64,000 nucleotides of DNA. It comes from Nocardioidaceae bacterium. Lineage in GTDB: Bacteria > Actinomycetota > Actinomycetes > Propionibacteriales > Nocardioidaceae. The position numbers and the translations under genes are program-made. Every line of letters begins with the position of its first letter. The stretch's first letter is position 1. Shown in pieces: positions 14,811-23,946 of the stretch. A model generated the notes under the pieces. That model was not told where the DNA came from. It did no database searches and was given only the letters and a program-made list of their open reading frames with translations. The stretch lies in contig CP076053.1 of assembly GCA_018672315.1 (NCBI GenBank), positions 829,827 through 893,826 of the forward strand, in the 5' to 3' direction.

Positions 14811-17396
14811 ATGACCACGCAGCGTCCGGCCGCCCGCTGGGCGGACCCGACCCGGTGCCCGGACTGCCGTGCCGCGCTGGAGGGTCGACCTGCGTGCCGG
14901 GCCTGCGGCCTGGCGCTGGACGGACCTGAGGCCCAGCGCCTCTTCTCGCTGCTCTCCGAGGCCGACGACGTGCTCGCCGAGCTGCGCGCACGCTCCTCGG
15001 CGTCCCGCGACCCGGCTCCGGAGACCGTCACCGCCCCCGCCCCCGCCCCCGCCGGGCGTCCCCGGCCCGAGCGGGGCTCGCGCCTGCCGTCCGCGACGGT
15101 GCCGCTCGTCCTGCTGACCGTCGGTGCGCTGCTGCTGGCGGTGGCCGTGCTGCTGTTCGCCGCCTTCACCTGGTTCCTCCTCCCCGAGATCGGCCGGGCC
15201 CTCCTGCTGCTGGTCATCGCGCTGGGCATCGGGTCAGGTGCCTGGGCCGCCTCGCGCCGCCGACTGCGGATCGCCGCGGAGGCACTCTGGCCGCTCAGTC
15301 TGTTCGTCTCCCTGGTCGGGCTCCTCCTGCTCGGGCCCGGGACCGGCCGCGCCGAGGCGGCGTGGGCGCTGGGCGCGGGCCTCGCGCTCGCGGGTGCGGC
15401 GGTGGCGGTCGCGCAGGCCCTGCACCGCCGCGACCTGGCGGTGCCGACGCTGCTCGAGGTGAGCACGCTCGTGCTGGGCGCCGTGGCCGCCGCGGCCCTG
15501 ACGGGACTCGATCCCGACCTCCCGCTGCTCGGCTCCGGCGCGGCGCTGCCGGTCCTCCTGCTCGCCCTCGGGCTGTCCGTCGTGGGCGTACGCAGCCGGC
15601 TGCGTGTCACGGCGGCCGGGGCTTCCGCGGCGACGGTCGCGGCCTGGGCGGCGATCGTCGTGGTCGGCCTGACGACCGTCGTGGACGGCGGCTACGCCGC
15701 CTGGCAGCCCGTCCGCTACGCCGACGTCATCGTCGCGTTCCTCCTCGCCGCGGGCGTGGCGTACGCCCCGTTCACCCGTCTCCCGGGCAAAGCCATCGGC
15801 TGGGCGCAGGCCGCCGGTGCCGGGGCTGCCGCGGTGCTCCTCGTGCTCGCCGGCGCCGCGGCGACCACCGGCTACAGCCGCGCCACGCTCTCCCCCGAGC
15901 CGCACCTCAACGCCGCGGCACTGGTCGGCGGGGCGCTGCTCCTCCTGATCGCCACGCTGGGCTCGCCCGCCGTCGACTTCTCCGACGTGGACGGTCCCGT
16001 CCGCCGTCGGGCGCAGGGACTCCTCGCGGCGTACGCGCTGCTCGCCGTCGGCGCCGTCGTCCTGGTCGGTCTGGCGACAGCGCAAACCCTGGTGGTGGCC
16101 GGGGAGCGCCGGGGACCCCTGTCGGCCGACGCCCCCGGACTGCCGACCGGCTCGGTGACCGACTGGTGGTGGGCCGCTCCGGTGCTTCTCGCGGTCGTCG
16201 CGGCCACGCTGCCGCGGATCGCCGAGGCCTCACCCGCCCCCGGGCTCCACCGCGGCGTACGAGCCGCGCGACCCGTCACTCCGGCCGTGCTGCTGGTCGT
16301 GACGGCCGCGTGCGCCGTCGCTCCGCAGGCGCCCCTGTGGACGGTCGTGGCGACGCTTGCTGCGGCGGTGCTGGCCGCGGCCGCGGCGGCGTACGCCTCG
16401 CCCGGGCCCACCGCCGTCGTCGTACTGGCCGGCTCGGCGGCCCTGCTCGTCAAGACCTCCGTGCCCTCGGCGCCGCTGCTCGTCGTGAGCCTGACCCTCG
16501 TCACGCTGGTCGCGGGGACCATGGCGTTCCGTCTCCCCCCGCCGGGCCGTACCGCCCCCGCACCGGGCGGCACGCTCGCGCAGCTCGACCCGCCGCTCGC
16601 CGTCGGAGCAGTCGCTGCCGCTGTCGCCACGGGCGCAGGCGCCTGGGCGCTCATGACCGGACTACCGGGTCTCGACCTCCCGCCCCTCGCCGGGGCCCTG
16701 GCCGTCGTCGTCGCCGTCGGCGCGTGGGTCGTCACTCTCGGTCTGCTGCGCCGACCTCTGCCGCACAGGCAGGCGGCAGGGGCCGCGGCGCTGCTCGCCG
16801 TGGTCGCCCAGCTCGAGGGCCGCTCGGCCGCCGACAGCACCTGGATCCTGCTGGTCGCCGGCATCCTCGCCGTGCTCGTCACCGTCACCGCACCCGACGA
16901 CGGGACCCCCGCCTGGGTCGGCAGCGCCCTGCTCCTCGGCGCCTCGGCCGCCCGCTCGATCGCCGGCGGGCCCCCGCCGGAGGTCGTCTCCCTCGGCGCC
17001 GGGGCGGTGCTGCTGGCGCTCGGCGCATGGCAGCTGCGGCGCCGGCCGGGCACGAGCAGTCGCCGGGCGCTGGCCCCGGCGCTGACGCTCACCCTCACGC
17101 CCACCCTGCTGCTGAGCCTCACCGAGCCGCTGGGGACGCGGACCCTCTTGGTCGTGGCCCTGGGCGTCGCCGCGTTGACGTGGGGCGCCCTGGGCGGCCT
17201 GTCGGCGCCGTTGCTCACCGGTGGCGCCGCTCTGCTCGTCGTCGGCGTACGGATGCTGGGGCCGGTCTCCAGCGTGGTGCCGTGGTGGATCGTGGCCGGT
17301 GGTGTCGGCGCGGCGCTGCTCCTGGTGGGAGCGACCTGGGAGTCGCGGCGGGCGGAGATCGATGCCGCACGTCGCTACGTACGCCGCCTTCGCTGA
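14811..17396 (+). CDS. Large membrane protein of the SCO7613 C-terminal-domain type
   Basis: 861-residue polytopic protein. The N-terminus is a zinc-ribbon-like segment, TRCPDCRAALEG...ACRACGLAL (four cysteines at about residues 15-36), followed by a helical stretch and then more than twenty hydrophobic segments from about residue 105 to the end. This layout matches actinobacterial proteins annotated as SCO7613 C-terminal domain-containing membrane proteins. Function unknown. Several internal loops are rich in Ala and Pro. ATG at 14811 was chosen over one two codons upstream. It may be co-transcribed with the MscS gene 21 bases upstream. Confidence 0.75.
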   Translation: MTTQRPAARWADPTRCPDCRAALEGRPACRACGLALDGPEAQRLFSLLSEADDVLAELRARSSASRDPAPETVTAPAPAPAGRPRPERGSRLPSATVPLVLLTVGALLLAVAVLLFAAFTWFLLPEIGRALLLLVIALGIGSGAWAASRRRLRIAAEALWPLSLFVSLVGLLLLGPGTGRAEAAWALGAGLALAGAAVAVAQALHRRDLAVPTLLEVSTLVLGAVAAAALTGLDPDLPLLGSGAALPVLLLALGLSVVGVRSRLRVTAAGASAATVAAWAAIVVVGLTTVVDGGYAAWQPVRYADVIVAFLLAAGVAYAPFTRLPGKAIGWAQAAGAGAAAVLLVLAGAAATTGYSRATLSPEPHLNAAALVGGALLLLIATLGSPAVDFSDVDGPVRRRAQGLLAAYALLAVGAVVLVGLATAQTLVVAGERRGPLSADAPGLPTGSVTDWWWAAPVLLAVVAATLPRIAEASPAPGLHRGVRAARPVTPAVLLVVTAACAVAPQAPLWTVVATLAAAVLAAAAAAYASPGPTAVVVLAGSAALLVKTSVPSAPLLVVSLTLVTLVAGTMAFRLPPPGRTAPAPGGTLAQLDPPLAVGAVAAAVATGAGAWALMTGLPGLDLPPLAGALAVVVAVGAWVVTLGLLRRPLPHRQAAGAAALLAVVAQLEGRSAADSTWILLVAGILAVLVTVTAPDDGTPAWVGSALLLGASAARSIAGGPPPEVVSLGAGAVLLALGAWQLRRRPGTSSRRALAPALTLTLTPTLLLSLTEPLGTRTLLVVALGVAALTWGALGGLSAPLLTGGAALLVVGVRMLGPVSSVVPWWIVAGGVGAALLLVGATWESRRAEIDAARRYVRRLR

Positions 17397-17423
17397 GCTC
17401 GTGCCGCCTGGGAGACTGGGGGC

Positions 17424-17813
17424 GTGAGCCAGCCGACCGAGCAGACCTTCTACGACGCCATCGGCGGCGAGCCGGTGATCACCCGCATCGTGCAGCGCTT
17501 CTACGCCGGCGTCGCCGAGGACGAGGTGCTGCGCCCGATGTATCCCGAGGCCGACCTCGCGCCGGCCGAGGAGCGGTTCCGGCTGTTCCTCATGCAGTAC
17601 TGGGGCGGCCCGACGACCTACTCCGACACCCGAGGGCACCCGCGGCTGCGGATGCGCCACGCCCCGTTCCCCGTGACGCCGACGGCGGCCGAGCACTGGC
17701 TGCGCCACTTCCACGCCGCCCTGGACGCCGAAGAGCTCGCTCCGGAGCACGACGCCCGCTTCCGTGAGTACGTCGACCACGCCGCGCAGTTCATGGTCAA
17801 CACCCTGCAGTGA
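17424..17813 (+). CDS. glbO: Group II truncated haemoglobin (GlbO/trHbO type)
   Basis: Haem protein of 129 residues, cytoplasmic, thought to handle oxygen or peroxide chemistry. It has the proximal-histidine and helix pattern of group II globins: FYDAIGGEPVITRIVQRFY at the N-terminus, LMQYWGGPTTYSDTRGHPRLRMRHAPF with the proximal His in the RMRH segment, and WLRHFHAAL. These match actinobacterial GlbO closely. GTG start at 17424-17426 after GGGAGACTGGGGGC. Located 27 bases after the large membrane protein and 36 bases before the SGNH hydrolase, so probably the same transcript. Confidence 0.93.
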   Translation: MSQPTEQTFYDAIGGEPVITRIVQRFYAGVAEDEVLRPMYPEADLAPAEERFRLFLMQYWGGPTTYSDTRGHPRLRMRHAPFPVTPTAAEHWLRHFHAALDAEELAPEHDARFREYVDHAAQFMVNTLQ

Positions 17814-17849
17814 CACGGTCCGTTCACCGGCACCCGACAGCGTGGCCGC

Positions 17850-18710
17850 GTGGACGAGCGGGCGGTGAGGCGCGTCGACGTGCGTCTCGTGTCCGCGGTC
17901 GCTCTCGCCGTCGGCGGTGGACTCGGCCTCTCCCGGTACGCCGCGAGGGAGCTGCTGCACCGTCAGGCGCAGCACGCCCGCCGGCTGATCGGGCAGCCCC
18001 TCGGCGAGTCGGTGCCCGACGCCGACCGGGTGTGGAAGCGCAGCTACGGCGACCCGTTGCACCTGGTCCTGCTGGGTGACTCCATCGCCGCCGGGCTGGG
18101 CGCCGACCGACGCAAGGAGACCCTCGGGGGCCGCCTGGCGCGCTACCTCGCGAAAGAGCTGCGACGGTCGGTCCGGCTGACGACCCTGGCCGTCGTCGGC
18201 TCCGAGTCCGCGGACCTCACCGCCCAGGTGGATCGCGTGCAGGACGACTGCCCGCCCGATGTCGCGGTCATCGTCGTCGGTGGCAACGACGTCACGCACC
18301 GGGTGCCGACGGCCACCTCCGTCGCGCACCTCGAGGAGGCGATCGCGCGCCTGCGTGGTGCGGGCGCGGTGGTCGTCGTCGGCACGTGTCCCGACCTCGG
18401 CGCCCTCCGACCCGTGCCCCAGCCGCTGCGTACGCTCGGCTCGCACGCCTCGCGGGCCCTGGCCGCCGCCCAGCACCGGGCGTGCCTGCGCAGCGGCGCG
18501 CACCCGGTCTCGTTGGCACGCGCCGTCGGCCCCTTCTTCCTGACCGATCCGGACGGCATGTTCAGCCTCGACCGGTTCCATCCCAGCCCGCTGGGCTACA
18601 AGCGCACGGCCAAGGAGGTGCTGCCTGCCGTCGTCGAGGCCATCGCGACGGACGCCCCGTGGCTGCTCAGCCCCGCAGGCTCTCGAGCACGCCCCGCGAG
18701 CTCTGCGTGA
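17850..18710 (+). CDS. SGNH/GDSL hydrolase
   Basis: Predicted esterase of 286 residues with the four SGNH blocks: GDSIAAGLG (Ser nucleophile, about residue 76), the glycine in the VVGSESADL region, GGNDVTH (Asn) and DRFHPSPLGY (Asp and His). An N-terminal hydrophobic stretch VSAVALAVGGGLGLS could be a signal anchor. GTG at 17850-17852 was taken; a GTG at 17871 is an alternative. Its 3' end overlaps the convergent thioesterase gene by 44 bases, so the two C-terminal coding regions share DNA on opposite strands. Confidence 0.87.
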   Translation: MDERAVRRVDVRLVSAVALAVGGGLGLSRYAARELLHRQAQHARRLIGQPLGESVPDADRVWKRSYGDPLHLVLLGDSIAAGLGADRRKETLGGRLARYLAKELRRSVRLTTLAVVGSESADLTAQVDRVQDDCPPDVAVIVVGGNDVTHRVPTATSVAHLEEAIARLRGAGAVVVVGTCPDLGALRPVPQPLRTLGSHASRALAAAQHRACLRSGAHPVSLARAVGPFFLTDPDGMFSLDRFHPSPLGYKRTAKEVLPAVVEAIATDAPWLLSPAGSRARPASSA

Positions 18711-19611
18711 GCTCCGCCGACCGCTGCTCGCGCGCGTCGAAGGCCACGAGCACGACCCGACCGCTGCCGAGCACCGCCTCGGACCCCTCGCGCAGCGGGT
18801 CGCGGATCACCGAGGTCACGTCGAAGGACGCCCCGCCGATGCGGCTCACCCACGAGAGGACCTCGTACGGCTCCAACCGGAAGTGCGCCGCACGCACGTG
18901 GCGCACCGAGGTGCGCGCCACGACGAGCAGGTTGTCGAAGCCACCCGCAGGCATGGAGGCATCCCCGTGGCCCAGCCACCGCTCCAGCCCGAGCATCCGC
19001 AGCCGCGCCTCCTGGAGGTACTCGACGAACTCCTCGTCGCCGACGCGTCCGTCGGCGCTGACGTCGCGCCACCGCACCCGGACCGGGTAGGACGTCGCCC
19101 CGGCCGGCACCGTGTCGGCGCGTACGGGCACCAGGTCGGCGGCGACCTCGGGACGCAGCGGCGGCTCCTGGGCCGTGCCGCCGAAGCGGGAGAGACCGTC
19201 GAGCTCGTCGGCGCCCCAGGGACGAGGAGCACCCGAGGCGTCGGCGGCGGTGAGCTCCGTCCGGGCGCGGAAGTACACCCGCGGCGCGCCGGCGGATCCC
19301 GGCACCGCGCCCTCGCCCGGACGGTCGACGACGCTCTGCTCGAGCACCACCAGGTCGGCTGCGGCGTCGACGACGACTGACTCCACGGTGACCGGGGCCT
19401 CGCGGAACATCAGCGGCGCGTCGAAGCTGACGTCCTGGCGGCGTACGTCGACGCGCACCCGGTGCGGCCCTTCCACCGGCAGCCCCGCGGCCGCCAGGAG
19501 CGCGGTGCGGGCCTCACCGACGTAGTCGAGGTAGCGCACGTTGTTGGTGTGCCCGAGCATGTCCAGGTCGCCCCAGCGCAGGGGGCAGGCGTACGTGTGG
19601 GGGCTGGTCAC
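18667..19611 (-). CDS. Double-hotdog acyl-CoA thioesterase
   Basis: Predicted thioesterase of 314 residues built from two hotdog domains in tandem. The first starts YACPLRWGDLDMLGHTNNVRYLDYVGEAR, the 4HBT signature with the catalytic Asp; the second starts VRVRWRDVSADGRVGDEEFVEYLQEAR, where the same positions are D and G-D. Both have the hotdog helix and the R-x-D-V-S-F-D / R-T-S-V-R-H strand. GTG at 19609-19611 was chosen; an in-frame GTG at 19629 is possible. Divergent from a thiolase gene, which fits a role in acyl-CoA turnover. Confidence 0.87.
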   Translation of the reverse strand: MTSPHTYACPLRWGDLDMLGHTNNVRYLDYVGEARTALLAAAGLPVEGPHRVRVDVRRQDVSFDAPLMFREAPVTVESVVVDAAADLVVLEQSVVDRPGEGAVPGSAGAPRVYFRARTELTAADASGAPRPWGADELDGLSRFGGTAQEPPLRPEVAADLVPVRADTVPAGATSYPVRVRWRDVSADGRVGDEEFVEYLQEARLRMLGLERWLGHGDASMPAGGFDNLLVVARTSVRHVRAAHFRLEPYEVLSWVSRIGGASFDVTSVIRDPLREGSEAVLGSGRVVLVAFDAREQRSAELTQSSRGVLESLRG

Positions 19612-19660
19612 GGACCCATGCTGGCCCACGCCCGCAGCCTGCGACGACCGGGGCCGGGAC

Positions 19661-19666
19661 TAGGCT
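19661..19666 (+). promoter_or_regulatory. -10 box of thiolase-marR operon
   Basis: TAGGCT about 43 bases before the thiolase ATG. Unlike many genes here, this one has a leader with a strong GAGGAG ribosome site. Confidence 0.4.
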
Positions 19667-19709
19667 CGGCGTCGCACCCGAGTCCGTCCACCGACCCTGA
19701 GGAGCTCTC

Positions 19710-20927
19710 ATGCCCGAGGCCGTCATCGTCTCCACCGCACGTTCACCCATCGGCCGCGCCAACAAGGGCTCGCTGAAGGACTTCCGACCCGACGACCTCG
19801 CCGCGCTGATGGTGCAGGCCGCCCTGGACAAGGTCCCGGCACTGCAGCCCGACCACATCGACGACCTGCTGCTGGGCTGCGGGCTGCCCGGCGGCGAGTC
19901 CGGCCACAACATGGCGCGCGTCGTCTCCGTGCTGCTCGGGATGGACCAGGTGCCGGGCGCGACCATCACCCGCTACTGCTCCTCCTCGGTGCAGACCTCC
20001 CGCATGGCGCTGCACGCGATCAAGGCGGGCGAGGCCGACTGCATCATCTCCGCGGGCGTCGAGACGGTCTCCCGGTTCCGCAAGGGCACCTCCGACCACA
20101 TCCCCGACACGCAGAACCCCGTCTTCGACGAGGCGCAGCAGCGCACGAAGGACACCGCGGCCCAGGGCCGCGACTGGCACGACCCACGGGAGGACGGCGA
20201 CGTCCCCGACGCCTACATCGGCATGGGATTCACCGCGGAGAACGTCGCGAAGCTGCGGGGGCTCGACCGCAAGGAGCTCGACGAGTTCGGCGTCCGCAGC
20301 CAGAACCTGGCCGAGAAGGCCATCGCCGACGGCTTCTGGGCCAAGGAGATCACCCCGGTCACCGCACCCGACGGCACCGTCGTGGACTCCGACGACGGCC
20401 CGCGGGCCGGCGTGACCTACGACCAGGTCTCCGGTCTGAAGCCCGTCTTCCGCGAGGACGGTGTCGTCACGGCCGGCAACTGCTGCCCGCTGAACGACGG
20501 CGCCGCCGCCGTGGTCGTCATGAGCGACACCAAGGCCGCCGAGCTGGGCCTGACGCCGCTGGCGCGCATCGTCTCCACCGGCGTGTCCGGCCTCTCGCCG
20601 GAGATCATGGGTCTGGGTCCAGTGGAGTCCTCCCGGCGGGCGCTCGCGAACGCCGGCATGAGCATCGACGACATCGATCTCGTCGAGATCAACGAGGCGT
20701 TCGCGGCCCAGGTCGTGCCCTCCTACAAGGACCTCGGCATCGACATCGACCGTCTCAACGTCAACGGTGGCGCCATCGCCATCGGCCACCCCTTCGGGAT
20801 GACCGGCGCGCGGCTGCAGGCCACGATGCTCAACTCGCTGCAGCACCACGACAAGCAGACCGGCCTCATCACGATGTGCGTCGGTGGCGGCCAGGGCATG
20901 GCGATGATCGTGGAACGGATGAGCTGA
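19710..20927 (+). CDS. Acetyl-CoA C-acyltransferase (thiolase)
   Basis: Thiolytic cleavage or condensation of acyl-CoA in beta-oxidation or related pathways. 405 residues. Catalytic cysteine in TRYCSSSVQTSRMAL (about residue 90), the histidine motif GGAIAIGHPFGMTGAR (about 357-372), and the second active-site cysteine in CVGGGQGMAM (about 390). These are the complete thiolase signatures. The ATG follows GAGGAGCTCTC. A MarR regulator starts 4 bases after the stop, and a thioesterase is divergent. Most similar in style to FadA-type degradative thiolases; substrate length not predictable. Confidence 0.93.
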   Translation: MPEAVIVSTARSPIGRANKGSLKDFRPDDLAALMVQAALDKVPALQPDHIDDLLLGCGLPGGESGHNMARVVSVLLGMDQVPGATITRYCSSSVQTSRMALHAIKAGEADCIISAGVETVSRFRKGTSDHIPDTQNPVFDEAQQRTKDTAAQGRDWHDPREDGDVPDAYIGMGFTAENVAKLRGLDRKELDEFGVRSQNLAEKAIADGFWAKEITPVTAPDGTVVDSDDGPRAGVTYDQVSGLKPVFREDGVVTAGNCCPLNDGAAAVVVMSDTKAAELGLTPLARIVSTGVSGLSPEIMGLGPVESSRRALANAGMSIDDIDLVEINEAFAAQVVPSYKDLGIDIDRLNVNGGAIAIGHPFGMTGARLQATMLNSLQHHDKQTGLITMCVGGGQGMAMIVERMS

Positions 20928-20931
20928 CCCG

Positions 20932-21468
20932 ATGAGCCAGGCACCTCCCCCCTCGCACGTCCCGACGCCGCCGTCCCACTCCGGTGTCGAGGGGGAGGTG
21001 CCGTGGCTCTCGGCCGACGAGCAGGAGGTCTGGCGGGCCTACGTCGTCGGCTCGACGTGGCTGCTGGACCAGCTCGACCGTGAGCTGCAGACCCGGCACC
21101 GCGTCTCCCTGAGCGAGTACGAGGTGCTGGTGCGGCTCTCCGAGGCCCACGAGCACCGCTGCCGCATGGCGGTGCTCTCGGACTCGCTGCGGCACTCGCG
21201 GTCGCGGATGACCCACACCGTCGGACGCCTCGAGCGCGCCGGTCTCGTACGCCGCGAGCCGGCCGCGTCCGACGGGCGCGGGGTCGATGCAGTGCTCGAG
21301 CCCGCGGGCCTCGAGCTGCTGCGCCGGGCGGCGCCGGACCACGTGCGTGGCGTACGCCGCTGGTTCGTCGACCAGGGGTCGCGCGAGCAGCTGGCCGCGG
21401 TCGGGCACGTCTTCGGTCGCATCACCGACACGCTGACCGAGGGCCACCCGGACGCCGACATCCGCTGA
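20932..21468 (+). CDS. MarR-family transcriptional regulator
   Basis: 178-residue winged-helix repressor. The core from SADEQEVWRAYVVGSTWLLDQLDREL to the recognition segment VLSDSLRHSRSRMTHTVGRLERAGLVRREPAASDGRG is a standard MarR DNA-binding domain with the wing arginine-aspartate. A Pro-rich N-terminal tail of about 25 residues precedes it. It starts 4 bases after the thiolase stop, so it may control that operon or the divergent thioesterase. Its TGA lies inside the left arm of the downstream terminator hairpin. Confidence 0.92.
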   Translation: MSQAPPPSHVPTPPSHSGVEGEVPWLSADEQEVWRAYVVGSTWLLDQLDRELQTRHRVSLSEYEVLVRLSEAHEHRCRMAVLSDSLRHSRSRMTHTVGRLERAGLVRREPAASDGRGVDAVLEPAGLELLRRAAPDHVRGVRRWFVDQGSREQLAAVGHVFGRITDTLTEGHPDADIR

Positions 21469-21511
21469 GAGGGCACGCCATCACCTTCGGGCGGTGATTC
21501 TGTGCCCTCTC
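21467..21511. terminator. Bidirectional terminator between marR and ettA
   Basis: Outer stem GAGAGGGCAC (21467-21476) with GTGCCCTCTC (21502-21511), and an inner stem ATCACC/GGTGAT around TTCGGGC. The structure begins within the marR stop codon. It serves two convergent genes. Confidence 0.75.
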
Positions 21512-21535
21512 GGCGTGATTCTGTGCCCTCTCGGC
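21494..21535. repeat. Perfect 21-base tandem duplication at the terminator
   Basis: Two identical 21-base units abut at 21494-21514 and 21515-21535, each carrying GTGCCCTCTC. The second gives an alternative right arm for the same hairpin. The repeat ends 2 bases before the ettA stop codon. Confidence 0.8.
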
Positions 21536-21537
21536 GG

Positions 21538-23220
<1,683 letters not shown>

Positions 23221-23227
23221 GCTGTCG

Positions 23228-23233
23228 AGCCTA
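23228..23233 (-). promoter_or_regulatory. -10 box of ettA (leaderless)
   Basis: TAGGCT on minus, 7-base spacer to the ATG. Confidence 0.5.
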
Positions 23234-23258
23234 CGGGGCGACGGCCCGGGCGCCGTCA

Positions 23259-23284
23259 CCGCCGGGTGGGGCGGCCCCCGGCGG
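23259..23284 (-). terminator. Hairpin after ssb
   Basis: Stem CCGCCGGG/CCCGGCGG with a 10-base loop, 14 bases after the ssb stop and before the ettA promoter. It separates the two transcripts. No T run, as usual in this GC range. Confidence 0.5.
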
Positions 23285-23297
23285 CGCGGCGTGCCGC

Positions 23298-23792
23298 TCA
23301 GACGAGCGCGGGATCGGGCGCGCGCCAGCTCTCCTGCTCCGTGCCTTCGGTGATCTCTCCGGTGTCGGGGTCGACGCCGGCGGGGGCCTCCGCCTCGGCC
23401 GGCTGCTCCTCGTCCTGCTCCTGGCGCGACGTGCGTGCCTCGGGCTTGGTGAAGCGACTGTTGCCGCGGCTCAGGTCGTGGCCGACGGCGGTCGCGTCGA
23501 TCTCCCAGTCGGAGTTCTCCACCCCGTTCTCGCCGGTCCAGCTGCTGCGCCGGAGCCGACCGGTGACGATGACCGCCTCGCCGCGCTGCACGGACTGGGA
23601 GACGTTGCGCCCCAGCTGGCCCCAGGCGCGCACCGAGTACCAGGCGGTCTCGCCGTCGACCCACTGCCCGTCGCGGCGCACGCGGGGCGTGGCGCCGAGG
23701 CGGAACTTCGCGAGGCGGGAGTCGGCGTCGAACTCGTGGACCGTGACGGGGCCGCCGACCCAGCCCTGCACCGTGACCTGCGTGTCGTACAT
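23298..23792 (-). CDS. ssb: Single-stranded DNA-binding protein (second, divergent type)
   Basis: 164-residue OB-fold protein. The core MYDTQVTVQGWVGGPVTVHEFDADSRLAKFRLGATPR, WVDGETAWYSVRAWGQLGRNVSQSVQRGEAVIVTGRL and WEIDATAVGHDLSRGNSRFTK matches the SSB fold, including the WYSVRAWGQLGRN strand typical of Ssb. The tail is acidic, but lacks the DDxPF tip of replicative SSB, so this is probably the accessory paralogue (SsbB-like) often found in Actinobacteria rather than the main one. ATG at 23790-23792 follows a strong GGAGGAGG; a hairpin abuts that site. Confidence 0.88.
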   Translation of the reverse strand: MYDTQVTVQGWVGGPVTVHEFDADSRLAKFRLGATPRVRRDGQWVDGETAWYSVRAWGQLGRNVSQSVQRGEAVIVTGRLRRSSWTGENGVENSDWEIDATAVGHDLSRGNSRFTKPEARTSRQEQDEEQPAEAEAPAGVDPDTGEITEGTEQESWRAPDPALV

Positions 23793-23804
23793 GAGGGACC
23801 TCCT

Positions 23805-23819
23805 CCGGGCAATGCCCGG
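23805..23819 (-). promoter_or_regulatory. Hairpin abutting the ssb ribosome site
   Basis: CCGGGC-ATT-GCCCGG on minus (6-base stem, 3-base loop) ends exactly where the ssb GGAGGAGG begins. It may stabilise the leader or affect translation. Confidence 0.3.
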
Positions 23820-23946
23820 GCCTGGCGCCCCGGACGGGCACCGCGTACGCCCACCCTGGGGGCGTCTCGCGCGTCCGGCGAGCGGCGAGGACTCCGGTGG
23901 TGGAGAACCCCGCAGGGTGGCGCCCGGGCACGGCAACCGGCCCGCC

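Noticed and set aside
21494..21535. Possible CRISPR-like direct repeats
   Set aside because: Two repeats abut with no spacer and form part of a terminator hairpin; no cas genes nearby.
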